From an uncultured Atopostipes sp. (lineage in GTDB: Bacteria; Bacillota; Bacilli; Lactobacillales; Carnobacteriaceae_A), in assembly GCA_910588235.1 (NCBI GenBank), contig CAJUOQ010000020.1, positions 1-42,051 on the forward strand: a stretch of 42,051 nt of DNA. The letters run 5' to 3'. The position numbers were made by a program, and so were the translations under genes. Numbering within the stretch: the stretch's first letter is position 1; each line of letters starts with the position of its first letter. The notes beneath the pieces are model-generated. The model had not been told where the DNA came from. It made no database searches and was given only the letters and a program-made list of their open reading frames with translations. Of the stretch, positions 25,929 through 33,629 are shown piece by piece.

Positions 25929-27785
25929 TTACTCAATCGTATAAGTAGCCCCTTCGGAATAAGTGTTGCCAGCATTCCATAATAGGAATTCGTGCACACC
26001 ATGATCCGCGAGTGCTCGGATTTGATCAGTCACTTCTTGGGCACCATATTCTCGATAATTTCCTGCGCCGAGGTAAGAAGCTGTAAAGTCTTGTAACCAA
26101 GGACGAGTCGTTGGTGCATCTTCACCTAACTCATCGAGGACTCCTAGTTCAATTTCCATATAGTTGTCAACGACGTTATACGGTTCTAGATCCGGGCGTG
26201 CAATATCTAAATTACCAGGACCCCAATGGCTTGGATAAATCATGCTTGAAATAACATCCACTTCACTCGCAATGCCTGGGAAGCTTTGACCAATTCCTGG
26301 TGTTTCACCAACTACTGCTGCATAACCAAAGATATCTACTGATACATCCGTTCCATAAGGCTGTAATTGTTCTCTGGCGTACCCAACAAAGTCAGTAACG
26401 GCTTGATTTCGATGTTCCATATTAATGACATCTACATCGTCTGAGCCATAGTGTCCATGGCCATAGTTCAATTCACGGTCGCGAGTTTCAAAACCTTCTG
26501 GGAAACGAACATAGTCAAATTGAATTTCTTTAAAGCCTAATTTTGCAGCTTCAATCGCTACTTGAGTGTTATAGTCCCAAACTTCTTTCATATAAGGGTT
26601 CACAAAAGAGTCGCCACCACGGTTAGACCAGACGGAGCCATCATTATTTGTAAAGGACCACTCAGGTTTTTCGTTTGCTAAGAGAGTATCTTTGAATACA
26701 ACAATTCGTGCAATTGGATAAATGTCATTTTCTTCCATTGTATTCATTAATTCTTCCACATCGATCATTTCGTTTGTCGCTTCATTGATCAATTCATTAT
26801 CACTCTCTAAATCAACAGTGATATTGCCGTGATCATCTTTAATATCAATCACCATACTGTTTAAATCAGTGGAATTAATAAGCTCAGTTAAATCAGACAT
26901 CCGATCGCCACCAGCTGAGTGGGCGGTTGCATAAACCCCTTTAACCCCATCTTCTGGGTATTCAATATCGACCCCATCATCGTATACAAATTTACGTGGG
27001 AATTTGTTCGGAACATTTAATAGAGCATCTGTAGTCACTGTTAAATGTGTGGTTGAATCTTCAAGACCTTCCTCAGCATTTTCATCCACGTCAGTTTCTG
27101 TCTCATCTTCAGCAGGTTCTTCTTCAGTATTTTCGGCTGTTTCAGTTTCTTCATCACGCGTGTCTGCGACTAATTCATTTAATGTGCCTAGTTCATCTTC
27201 ATATTTTACAAGCTGCTGATCTAATTCTGCCGTCGCTTCTTGCAGGGCTATGTAATCTTCATTCACTGTTTCTAAGCCGTTTGCAAAGTCTTCATAATTT
27301 GCATCGTCCGCGGCAATTTGATTTAAGTAATCACGTTGTACATCGAGAGAATCTTGATAGCGTGCATAGTGGTCTGCTAATTGATCACTAAATGTCATAA
27401 AGTCATCAGAAATTTGTTGCACAGTATCGGCCGGTAATTCTTCTCCTTCATACTGACCAATAGCCTCCGCTTGTTCTGAGATTTTATCGACTTGAGCATT
27501 ACTGTCTTCGACAATCGACGCTCGCTCATCTATGTTTTGTATAACATCCGCGGAATCATCTTGAAGACTCGCTAGTTCCTCATCCTCAGCCAATACTTTG
27601 TCAAATTGTTCATTCATATTTTCTTCTAATTGATGTAATTGATTATTTGAATCAATTACTTCTTGAAAGGTAGAATCTAGTTCGTTCGTAGATGTTTCAA
27701 TATCATCCACAGAAACACCGCTACAAGCTGCCATGAACAAAACAGAAGTAGCTACTCCTGCACCTAATCCAAGTTTCTTTGTCAT
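25929..27785 (-). CDS. Lipoprotein: YkyA-like coiled coil fused to DUF4015-type glycosidase
   Basis: About 618-residue exported lipoprotein. The signal peptide MTKKLGLGAGVATSVLFMAA ends in a lipobox with Cys21. Residues about 30-215 are helical, Glu/Gln/Asp-rich and resemble the YkyA putative cell-wall-binding lipoprotein family. An acidic Thr/Glu/Asp linker (about 215-255) leads to a C-terminal putative glycoside hydrolase domain (GH13-like/DUF4015) with VKGVYATAHSAGG, MVIDIKDDHG, FKEIQFDYVRFPEGF, VSVDIFGYAA and SSMIYPSHWGPG. It probably acts on a wall or matrix glycan at the cell surface; the substrate is unknown. The upstream in-frame ATG at 27806 has no good ribosome site, whereas ATG 27785 follows GGAGAAGGATG. 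Monocistronic, convergent with rexA. Confidence 0.85.
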   Translation of the reverse strand: MTKKLGLGAGVATSVLFMAACSGVSVDDIETSTNELDSTFQEVIDSNNQLHQLEENMNEQFDKVLAEDEELASLQDDSADVIQNIDERASIVEDSNAQVDKISEQAEAIGQYEGEELPADTVQQISDDFMTFSDQLADHYARYQDSLDVQRDYLNQIAADDANYEDFANGLETVNEDYIALQEATAELDQQLVKYEDELGTLNELVADTRDEETETAENTEEEPAEDETETDVDENAEEGLEDSTTHLTVTTDALLNVPNKFPRKFVYDDGVDIEYPEDGVKGVYATAHSAGGDRMSDLTELINSTDLNSMVIDIKDDHGNITVDLESDNELINEATNEMIDVEELMNTMEENDIYPIARIVVFKDTLLANEKPEWSFTNNDGSVWSNRGGDSFVNPYMKEVWDYNTQVAIEAAKLGFKEIQFDYVRFPEGFETRDRELNYGHGHYGSDDVDVINMEHRNQAVTDFVGYAREQLQPYGTDVSVDIFGYAAVVGETPGIGQSFPGIASEVDVISSMIYPSHWGPGNLDIARPDLEPYNVVDNYMEIELGVLDELGEDAPTTRPWLQDFTASYLGAGNYREYGAQEVTDQIRALADHGVHEFLLWNAGNTYSEGATYTIE

Positions 27786-27952
27786 CTGCATCCTTCTCCA
27801 ATACATTATTATTAAACGTTAACATGTCATATTATACATGAAGAATAGCAAATATCCTATGGTTTCACTTATTCCTTTTAAAATAATTTCGCTTTTTTAA
27901 CTTTCTTATAAACCGAAATTTATATCCTGGAGGCTAAGATTTATAAAATTTA

Positions 27953-27961
27953 TGTTATGAT
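27953..27961 (+). promoter_or_regulatory. Extended -10 promoter of lspA-rluD
   Basis: TG-T-TATGAT (hexamer 27956-27961), with no clear -35. The divergent lipoprotein gene has a TATAAT on the minus strand near 27832-27838. The rest of the 27786-28000 gap is AT-rich and otherwise empty. Confidence 0.45.
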
Positions 27962-28000
27962 TAAGAAGTAGCTAATATAAAATAGAAATGAGTGCAGCCC

Positions 28001-28459
28001 ATGCTTTTATATCTTACCTTAACGACGCTTCTCGTTGTGATTGATCAAGTGACTAAGTATTTAACCGTACAAAATATTGCTTTTAATGAAGTCATTGAAG
28101 TGATTCCTAATATTGTTTCTTTAACTTACATTGAAAATACTGGAGCAGCTTTTAGTATTTTAGAAGGCCAGATGTGGTTTTTCTATATTATTACTGTGTT
28201 GGTGATTGGTTTCGTCCTTTATTATATAGCCGTCGAAGCTCGTGACGATAAACCACTGGGAATTATTCTTTCTATTGTCCTAGCGGGAACGATCGGAAAT
28301 TTTATTGATCGTTTAATCAACCAAGCAGTCATTGATATGATTAAATTAGAATTTGTAGATTTCGCAATTTTTAACGTGGCCGACTCCTTTTTAACCATAG
28401 GCGTTATCTTATTGTTGGCTTATACGCTTTATCAAGAAAGAAAAGCAAAAAATAATTAA
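28001..28459 (+). CDS. lspA: Lipoprotein signal peptidase (signal peptidase II)
   Basis: Membrane aspartyl peptidase that removes signal peptides from prolipoproteins after Cys acylation. Four hydrophobic segments; conserved motifs VVIDQVTKYL, ENTGAAFSIL, GNFIDRLI (first catalytic Asp) and FNVADSFLTIG (second catalytic Asp). About 152 residues, normal. The frame opens at GTG 27992, but ATG 28001 gives the family-typical MLLYLTLTTLL start with GAGTG six bases upstream. Just divergent from it is a lipoprotein gene that is a potential substrate; rluD follows at once. Confidence 0.95.
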   Translation: MLLYLTLTTLLVVIDQVTKYLTVQNIAFNEVIEVIPNIVSLTYIENTGAAFSILEGQMWFFYIITVLVIGFVLYYIAVEARDDKPLGIILSIVLAGTIGNFIDRLINQAVIDMIKLEFVDFAIFNVADSFLTIGVILLLAYTLYQERKAKNN

Positions 28460-28473
28460 AATAGGTGATAGAA

Positions 28474-29379
28474 GTGTCAGAGACATATAATTTTAAAATA
28501 GCAAACGAAAAAGGGCGTATTGATAAATTCCTCGCACAACATTTAGAAGGTATTTCACGCTCGAAAATACAAAACCTCATTACGAAAGAGCATATCCTGG
28601 TGAATAATAAGAGTATTAAAGCGAATTATAAAGTAGAACGGGGGGATGAGATTACCGTCACGATTCCGGCGCCTGAGCCTGTCGATGTTCAAGCAGAAAA
28701 TATCCCGCTCGACATTCTATATGAAGATCAAGATATTGTTTTAATTAACAAAGCTCAAGGAATGGTCGTCCATCCAGGAGCAGGGAATAAGGACGGAACT
28801 TTAGTCAATGCTTTGCTATACCACATTGATGATTTATCAGGGATTAATGGTGAAATACGCCCAGGGATTGTTCATCGACTGGATAAAGATACATCAGGGA
28901 TCTTAATTGTCGCAAAAAATGATGAAGCGCATGTTCATTTATCCAAGCAACTACAAGATCGTAGTATGGAAAGAGAATATTGGGCATTAGTCCACGGGAA
29001 TATTCCTCATGAACATGGCACCATCGATGCGCCGATTGGACGAGATCCTAAAAATCGCCAACGTTATACTGTTACAAATGCTGGAAAAGAAGCCATTTCT
29101 CATTTTAAAGTTTTAGAACGATTTAATCACTATTCTTTACTGGAAGTGGCTTTAGAAACTGGGCGTACCCACCAAATCCGTGTGCACCTCAATTATATCC
29201 AACATCCAATAGCGGGGGACGAAACTTATGGACCCAAGAAAACGTTAAAAGGTGCGGGCCAATTTTTACATGCGCGTTCTTTAACTTTTATCCATCCCCG
29301 AACAAAAGAAATGATGAAATTCGAAGCACCTTTACCGCCCATTTTTGAACAGACGCTCGAAGAATTACGAATGCCTTAA
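28474..29379 (+). CDS. rluD: Ribosomal large-subunit pseudouridine synthase (RluD/RluA family)
   Basis: S4-domain pseudouridine synthase of the RluA/RluD group, modifying 23S rRNA. N-terminal S4 RNA-binding domain (RIDKFLAQHLEGISRSKIQN, VNNKSIKANYKV), then the catalytic domain with the signature GIVHRLDKDTSGILIVAK containing the essential Asp, and TGRTHQIRVH and HARSL. About 301 residues. GTG 28465 lies in the AGGTGAT ribosome site, so GTG 28474 is taken as start. It sits 14 bases after lspA in the common lspA-rluD pair. The exact rRNA target (RluD versus the YlyB paralogue) is not distinguishable here. Confidence 0.93.
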   Translation: MSETYNFKIANEKGRIDKFLAQHLEGISRSKIQNLITKEHILVNNKSIKANYKVERGDEITVTIPAPEPVDVQAENIPLDILYEDQDIVLINKAQGMVVHPGAGNKDGTLVNALLYHIDDLSGINGEIRPGIVHRLDKDTSGILIVAKNDEAHVHLSKQLQDRSMEREYWALVHGNIPHEHGTIDAPIGRDPKNRQRYTVTNAGKEAISHFKVLERFNHYSLLEVALETGRTHQIRVHLNYIQHPIAGDETYGPKKTLKGAGQFLHARSLTFIHPRTKEMMKFEAPLPPIFEQTLEELRMP

Positions 29380-29452
29380 TTTTGAGATGTTCATTTGAAT
29401 GAGATAAACGCTGAGTTTAAAACGTTTAATCAATGAGACAGAAAAAATAAGC

Positions 29453-29495
29453 AAAAAATGTAAAGTTCTTTCTTTTATCACTTTACTTGTTTTTT
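29453..29495 (+). terminator. Probable terminator of lspA-rluD
   Basis: AAAAAA followed by GTAAAG (29460-29465) pairs with CTTTAC (29481-29486) followed by TTGTTTTTT, around a 15-base loop. Its 3' arm overlaps the rplS -35. Confidence 0.55.
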
Positions 29496-29510
29496 AATCT
29501 ATGCTAAAAT
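29482..29510 (+). promoter_or_regulatory. Promoter of rplS
   Basis: TTTACT (29482-29487), 17-base spacer, extended -10 TG-C-TAAAAT (hexamer 29505-29510). Confidence 0.65.
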
Positions 29511-29516
29511 CAGTTG

Positions 29517-29593
29517 TCGAGTGGTTGATTCCACTCAATCATGCAATGTTCCGCTGGGACCTATGCACCTATGAATGTTGTGCGTGAGAGGAG
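29517..29593 (+). promoter_or_regulatory. Probable L19 autoregulatory mRNA leader
   Basis: The rplS 5' leader is structured. GAGTGG (29519-29524) pairs with CCACTC (29531-29536). A second stem pairs TGCA with TGCA and GTTCC with GGGAC around GCT (about 29542-29568). Low-GC Gram-positives carry an L19 leader at this position, thought to be bound by L19 for feedback control. Assignment rests on position and hairpin pattern, not on a covariance-model search. Confidence 0.55.
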
Positions 29594-29601
29594 TAGATAA
29601 G

Positions 29602-29955
29602 ATGAATCCATTAATAGAAGAAATTACAAACGAACATTTACGTAATGACCTTCCTGAGTTTAATGCAGGAGATACAGTTCGTGTACATGCTCGAATTGTT
29701 GAAGGACAACGTGAACGTATTCAGATTTTCGAAGGCGTTGTTATTAAACGTCGTGGTGCTGGAGTTAGCGCTTCATACACTGTTCGTAAAATCTCTAATG
29801 GTGTTGGTGTAGAGCGTACATTCCCATTACACTCACCACGTGTTGCACAAATTGAAGTCACACGATACGGTAAAGTTCGTCGTGCGAAATTATACTATAT
29901 TCGTAACCGTCATGGACGTGCTGCACGAATTAAAGAACGCGCACGTAATAAATAA
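29602..29955 (+). CDS. rplS: 50S ribosomal protein L19
   Basis: L19 at the 30S-50S interface. The whole sequence is collinear with the family: NPLIEEITNEHLRNDLPEF, VRVHARIVEG, ERIQIFEGVVIKRRGAG, YTVRKISNGVGVERTFPLHS, KVRRAKLYYIRN. About 117 residues. The frame extends upstream to 29575, but ATG 29602 after AGAGGAG is clearly the start. Basic, cytoplasmic; single-gene unit with structured leader and terminator. Confidence 0.98.
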   Translation: MNPLIEEITNEHLRNDLPEFNAGDTVRVHARIVEGQRERIQIFEGVVIKRRGAGVSASYTVRKISNGVGVERTFPLHSPRVAQIEVTRYGKVRRAKLYYIRNRHGRAARIKERARNK

Positions 29956-29969
29956 TTTAAAAAGACAAA

Positions 29970-30000
29970 GAAGCTCTTGTTGCGAAACAAGGGCTTTTTG
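29970..30000 (+). terminator. Intrinsic terminator of rplS
   Basis: AAGCTCTTGTT pairs with AACAAGGGCTT (one G-U) around GCGA, then TTTT. Confidence 0.88.
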
Positions 30001-30114
30001 CTTAACTAAAATTAAGTATTCAGTAAGAATGTTCATTGAAATATTTTAATTTGTTTTTCATTTTACCCCTATTTTCGCTATACTTAGAATACAATATTTT
30101 ATTGGAGGGCGAGT

Positions 30115-30603
30115 ATGAGTCAAATTACAGATCATTTTATACAAGAAGCAGAACGTAAAAGAGTTAAATTTAACAGCCGAGAGGTTGAACGAAAAGCGAA
30201 AGATAAGCAAGGCAATGATATTACGCATAAACAATTAATTCTGCAAACTGCTTTACAAGTTACAGAAGATAAAGTAGTTCCATGTGCGGTGGTGCTGCAT
30301 GAATCTGAAGAGTTAGAGTATGTCAATTATCAAATGAACTATAATCGAATAGGTCTCGTTACAGACCGTCATGAATTACCAAACATCTTAGAAAAGGTCA
30401 ATGAATTAAATGCAATGAAGTCCGGCTACTATCATTTTGTAGTCTCTCCGGATGGGGAATTACATATGCGCCATTTAGGTATTATTGGTGAAGATCCTGT
30501 GCCAGCAGTCAATATTTTTATCCACGGGGGCAACATACTAAGAATGGTGCTATCAGAACTGGCAGAATTAGATGGTTTAGATTTATCAACGAATTTAGAC
30601 TAA
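30115..30603 (+). CDS. Uncharacterised 162-residue cytoplasmic protein
   Basis: Not recognised as a named family. Soluble, no signal peptide or membrane segment, one cysteine. The N-terminus is basic and helical (QEAERKRVKFNSREVERKAK), and the remainder is alternating alpha/beta with a segment LPNILEKVNELNAMKSGYYHFVV then HMRHLGIIG, and an acidic C-terminus. The helix-then-strand pattern is loosely reminiscent of YbjN/secretion-chaperone-like folds, but this is a guess. A strong ribosome site (TTGGAGGGCGAGT) precedes ATG 30115, and coding quality is like its neighbours, so the gene is real. It stands alone between two terminators. Confidence 0.85.
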   Translation: MSQITDHFIQEAERKRVKFNSREVERKAKDKQGNDITHKQLILQTALQVTEDKVVPCAVVLHESEELEYVNYQMNYNRIGLVTDRHELPNILEKVNELNAMKSGYYHFVVSPDGELHMRHLGIIGEDPVPAVNIFIHGGNILRMVLSELAELDGLDLSTNLD

Positions 30604-30610
30604 AAGTTAG

Positions 30611-30667
30611 AAAGAACTTCCAAAAAAGCTTATTTTCAATAAAGCTGAATGGAGGTTCTTTTTTTAT
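30611..30667 (+). terminator. Intrinsic terminator of the 162-aa gene
   Basis: AAAGAACTTCC pairs with GGAGGTTCTTT, with an inner AGCTT/AAGCT stem, then a run of T. Confidence 0.85.
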
Positions 30668-30699
30668 GCGTTTTCGTACTAAAATATTCAAACCTTTAG

Positions 30700-30705
30700 T
30701 ATAAT
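30700..30705 (+). promoter_or_regulatory. Possible -10 of the pyruvate-kinase-like gene
   Basis: A perfect TATAAT about 57 bases before the start; the -35 region at 17 bases (TACTAA) is poor. Confidence 0.4.
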
Positions 30706-30761
30706 CAATCAAAGAAGACAATCATTCCATTTTGTTTAAACGTTTAAGGAGGGCAAACGCG

Positions 30762-32264
30762 ATGAATAAGTCAAAACAAAGCAACAACCCTGAACAATTA
30801 TTAGAAAATATGACAGAGTTACATGCTGATATTCAAAAAGAAGGAAAGGAAATATTTGACTATTGGGCCGATAGTATTTCGCGAAAAAGTTTTAAGGAAA
30901 GTGCGGAGAATTTAAGTTATTATTTAGCTTTACGTCATCATGATATTACAGAATTACAAACGGCACTCATCCCATGGGGGTTGTCGTCTTTAGGACGCTT
31001 AGAGTCGAAAACACTTATCACGATCGAAGCCGTAATTGCGACTTTAGATGATATTATAGGCAGTGAAAGAAAGACGAAACACCCAGATCCCGCTAAATTT
31101 GAAGCGGGACGCGTGCGCTTGCAGAAAAATACCAAAAAGATTTTTGGTAAAAAGCCGGACCATCGAACAACACGCATTATGGTCACTATGCCGGACAAAG
31201 CAGCGAAGGATAAAGAATTGGTCCATGATTTAATTGCTGAAGGAATGAACGTGGCTCGAATTAATTGTGCGCATAATGGACCGAAAGAATGGAAGAAAAT
31301 GATTCAAAACATCAAAAAGACGGCGAAAGAACTAGAAAAAGATGTTAGAATATTGATGGATATTGCAGGGCCTAAAATACGGACGGAATGGGTATTCTCA
31401 CACCAAAGTAAGCCTAAAGTCAAAAAAGGTGACGATATTCGAATTACACGCAATTTCGAAAAATTACCAAAAGAAGATGTTAATTTCACTGCTGGCTGTG
31501 GGCTCGATATTATTTATGAGCAAATTGAAGAGGGACAGCCGGTCCTTTATGATGACGGCGAGATGGAATCGGTCATTAAAGAAGTCCATAAAGATGAATT
31601 TTTGCTGGAAGTCGTTAAAACAAAAGGAAAAAGTGTGCGTATTAAAGCTGAAAAAGGTTTAAACTTTCCTAAAAGTCATTTTTATTTCGAAACCTTGAAT
31701 GAAAAGGATCAGGAAGATATTCAATTCGCTTGTCAGCATGCAGATATCATTGGTTATTCTTATGTGAACGACGGCCACGATATTCAATTAGTTCAAGAAG
31801 AAGTGGAGAAGAATTTGGGCGCGAAGGCGAAAAATATAGCTTTAATGGCTAAAATAGAGACAGCCCGTGCTGCGCAAAATCTTCCTGAAATTATTTTTAC
31901 TGCTGCTAGCAAACAGCCTTTCAGTGTTATGATTGCTCGCGGAGACTTAGCTGCAGAAAGTGGCTATATTGATCTTGCAAGCTTACAGCAAGAAATTATG
32001 TGGGTGAGTGAAGCAGGGGACATCCCGGTGGTATGGGCGACAGAAGTACTAGATACCTTAGTCAGCGAAGGAGTGCCTACTCGTTCGGAAGTAACAGATG
32101 CGGCTGAGGGAACGCGGGCAGATTGTGTGATGCTCAATAAAGGAGATTATATTGTTGAAGGAGTGAATATGCTCAACGATATTATTGAACGAATGGAACC
32201 TTTGCAATATAAAAAAACACCGACCCTCGGGAAATTAAATTTCAAAAGTACCAAAAAAAATTAA
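30762..32264 (+). CDS. Divergent pyruvate-kinase-like protein with N-terminal extension
   Basis: 500 residues. A helical 130-residue N-terminal extension unlike canonical pyruvate kinase precedes a TIM-barrel core: TTRIMVTMP, GMNVARINCAH, LMDIAGPKIRT (200s), MAKIETARA (Lys364, Glu366), MIARGDLAAESG (Asp395), VWATEVLDTL, VPTRSEVTDAAEGTRADCVML. Residues matching catalytic Arg, Asn, Lys, Glu, Asp and Thr are kept. Two K+-site positions differ (Ser to Ala170, Thr to Ile201) and the nearby Glu is Lys205. The allosteric C domain is absent and MLSGETA is replaced by MLNKGDY. It may be a PEP-linked or related enzyme; substrate unproven. ATG 30762 follows AAGGAGG. tag follows closely. Confidence 0.82.
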   Translation: MNKSKQSNNPEQLLENMTELHADIQKEGKEIFDYWADSISRKSFKESAENLSYYLALRHHDITELQTALIPWGLSSLGRLESKTLITIEAVIATLDDIIGSERKTKHPDPAKFEAGRVRLQKNTKKIFGKKPDHRTTRIMVTMPDKAAKDKELVHDLIAEGMNVARINCAHNGPKEWKKMIQNIKKTAKELEKDVRILMDIAGPKIRTEWVFSHQSKPKVKKGDDIRITRNFEKLPKEDVNFTAGCGLDIIYEQIEEGQPVLYDDGEMESVIKEVHKDEFLLEVVKTKGKSVRIKAEKGLNFPKSHFYFETLNEKDQEDIQFACQHADIIGYSYVNDGHDIQLVQEEVEKNLGAKAKNIALMAKIETARAAQNLPEIIFTAASKQPFSVMIARGDLAAESGYIDLASLQQEIMWVSEAGDIPVVWATEVLDTLVSEGVPTRSEVTDAAEGTRADCVMLNKGDYIVEGVNMLNDIIERMEPLQYKKTPTLGKLNFKSTKKN

Positions 32265-32300
32265 GCATTGTTTGAAACAGAAAGATGGGATATGAACAAA

Positions 32301-32858
32301 ATGATGGAGGAAAACGTTACTCGCTGTGAATGGATTCAAGGAAAACCCGACTATTATGTGAAATACCATGATGAGATATGGGGTAAACCTGAATATAACG
32401 ATCAAGCGTTGTTTAAATGGTTAAGTTTAGAGATTTTTCATATTGGATTATCTTGGCAATTAGTCCTGTCAAAGTACCACTATTTTTTAGAAGCCTTTGA
32501 TCACTTTGATTACCAAAAAGTAGCCACTTATGATGAAAAGAAAATTGAGGAACTGATGAATAATCCAAAAATTATTCGTTATCGTCGAAAAATTGAAGCA
32601 ACGATTAATAATGCGAATCGATTTCTAGAAGTGCAAGAAGAATTTGGCCAATTTTCTGATTATATTTGGTCCTTTACTGACGACAAACAAATTGTCCGAC
32701 AAACGGGACCAGAATTAACGAAGAGCCCCTTAAGTGATGCCGTAACAAAGGATTTAAAGCAACGAGGGTTTAAATTTGTTGGTTCTGTCACAATTTACTC
32801 TTACTTGCAAGCCATCGGTATTCTGAATGATCATGAGCCAACTTGTGATTTTCGCTAA
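32301..32858 (+). CDS. tag: DNA-3-methyladenine glycosylase I
   Basis: Base-excision repair glycosylase removing 3-methyladenine. The zinc site is intact: Cys in RCEW, His in YHDEIWG, and His and Cys in NDHEPTC at the C-terminus. The core LEIFHIGLSWQL holds the conserved Glu and Trp of the base pocket. About 185 residues from ATG 32301, matching the E. coli size. The frame extends to TTG 32268, only 3 bases after the upstream stop, and ATG 32292 is also possible. No start has an ideal ribosome site, so the start is uncertain. Probably co-transcribed with the upstream kinase-like gene. Confidence 0.92.
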   Translation: MMEENVTRCEWIQGKPDYYVKYHDEIWGKPEYNDQALFKWLSLEIFHIGLSWQLVLSKYHYFLEAFDHFDYQKVATYDEKKIEELMNNPKIIRYRRKIEATINNANRFLEVQEEFGQFSDYIWSFTDDKQIVRQTGPELTKSPLSDAVTKDLKQRGFKFVGSVTIYSYLQAIGILNDHEPTCDFR

Positions 32859-32869
32859 AGTATCGAATC

Positions 32870-32905
32870 AAAAAAAGCCTTCGAGTTTAACTCAAAGGCT
32901 TTTTG
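32870..32905. terminator. Bidirectional terminator between tag and PfpI gene
   Basis: AAAAAGCCTT and GAGT pair with ACTC and AAGGCTTTTT around a short loop; usable on both strands. Confidence 0.9.
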
Positions 32906-32915
32906 TTCATTTCGT

Positions 32916-33431
32916 TTAGTTTTTAAGCGCATTGACAATTGCTTCGTTGAATTGAGGAAGGTCATCGGGTGTACGACTTGAAACGAGACCGGAATCATCA
33001 ATAACAACTGCTTCGTCTATATAGTTTCCACCAGCATTTTTCACATCAACAGCGACTTGACTAACTGAAGTCGCATCTTTTCCTTGAAGAACATCCGCAT
33101 TAACGAGTAACTGTGGCGCATGGCAGATGGAAAAAATAGGTTTTTCTGCATTTGCAAAGTGACGAGTAAATTCTAAGAAGCGATCGTCACCACGTAAACT
33201 ATCCGGAGAATAACCGCCAGGGATCAGTAAAGCATCGTAGTCTTCAGGGTTTGCGTCATCAATTCCTAAATCTGTTTCGATTTTTGCTTCCCCTTGTTTA
33301 CCAGTCACTGTTTGCCCCGCTTCTGGCCCAATCACGGTAACCTCATGACCAGCGTCGACTAATGCATCTCTTGGTGACGTAAATTCAACGTCTTCAAATA
33401 AATCGGTCATTACTGTTGCAACTTTTGCCAT
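32916..33431 (-). CDS. DJ-1/PfpI family protein (YfkM/YraA-like)
   Basis: 171-residue class-I-glutamine-amidotransferase-like protein of the PfpI/GATase1 type. Visible are the TDLFEDVEFTSPRDAL N-terminus with the conserved acidic residue, LLIPGGYSPD, the nucleophile elbow SICHAPQLL (Cys103, His104; many homologues read CHGPQ), and the C-terminal SSRTPDDLPQFNEAI. Close in layout to the Bacillus general stress proteins YfkM and YraA, whose roles may include glyoxal or glycation protection or protein repair. The activity here is not proven. ATG at 33431 follows AAGGAGG. Monocistronic, divergent from the amylase gene. Confidence 0.9.
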   Translation of the reverse strand: MAKVATVMTDLFEDVEFTSPRDALVDAGHEVTVIGPEAGQTVTGKQGEAKIETDLGIDDANPEDYDALLIPGGYSPDSLRGDDRFLEFTRHFANAEKPIFSICHAPQLLVNADVLQGKDATSVSQVAVDVKNAGGNYIDEAVVIDDSGLVSSRTPDDLPQFNEAIVNALKN

Positions 33432-33589
33432 AAATTCGTTCCTCCTTAAATAATCTCTTTCTCTTCGTCCGTTTTCAATTTACCAATAGACAATAAACAT
33501 TTCAACTGATTTGCTTAAGGCGAAAATATTGAATAATTTTTAAAGAAAGCGTGAATGATTAAGTGAATATCTGGAAGGATGGTATAATA

Positions 33590-33598
33590 GATTATAAC
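33590..33598 (+). promoter_or_regulatory. Extended -10 promoter of the amylase gene
   Basis: TG-G-TATAAT (hexamer 33593-33598); no good -35. The ribosome site GAGGTGGGG follows near 33615. Confidence 0.55.
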
Positions 33599-33629
33599 AC
33601 TCTAAACAAATAGAAGAGGTGGGGTAGAA

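Noticed and set aside
27047..27391. 114-codon plus-strand frame antisense to the lipoprotein gene
   Set aside because: His/Leu/Gln-rich shadow of the acidic linker and coiled coil; no promoter or plausible product.
33546..33562. cre-like (CcpA) site upstream of the amylase gene
   Set aside because: The central CG and A-tract match but both outer dyad positions fail, leaving too many mismatches.
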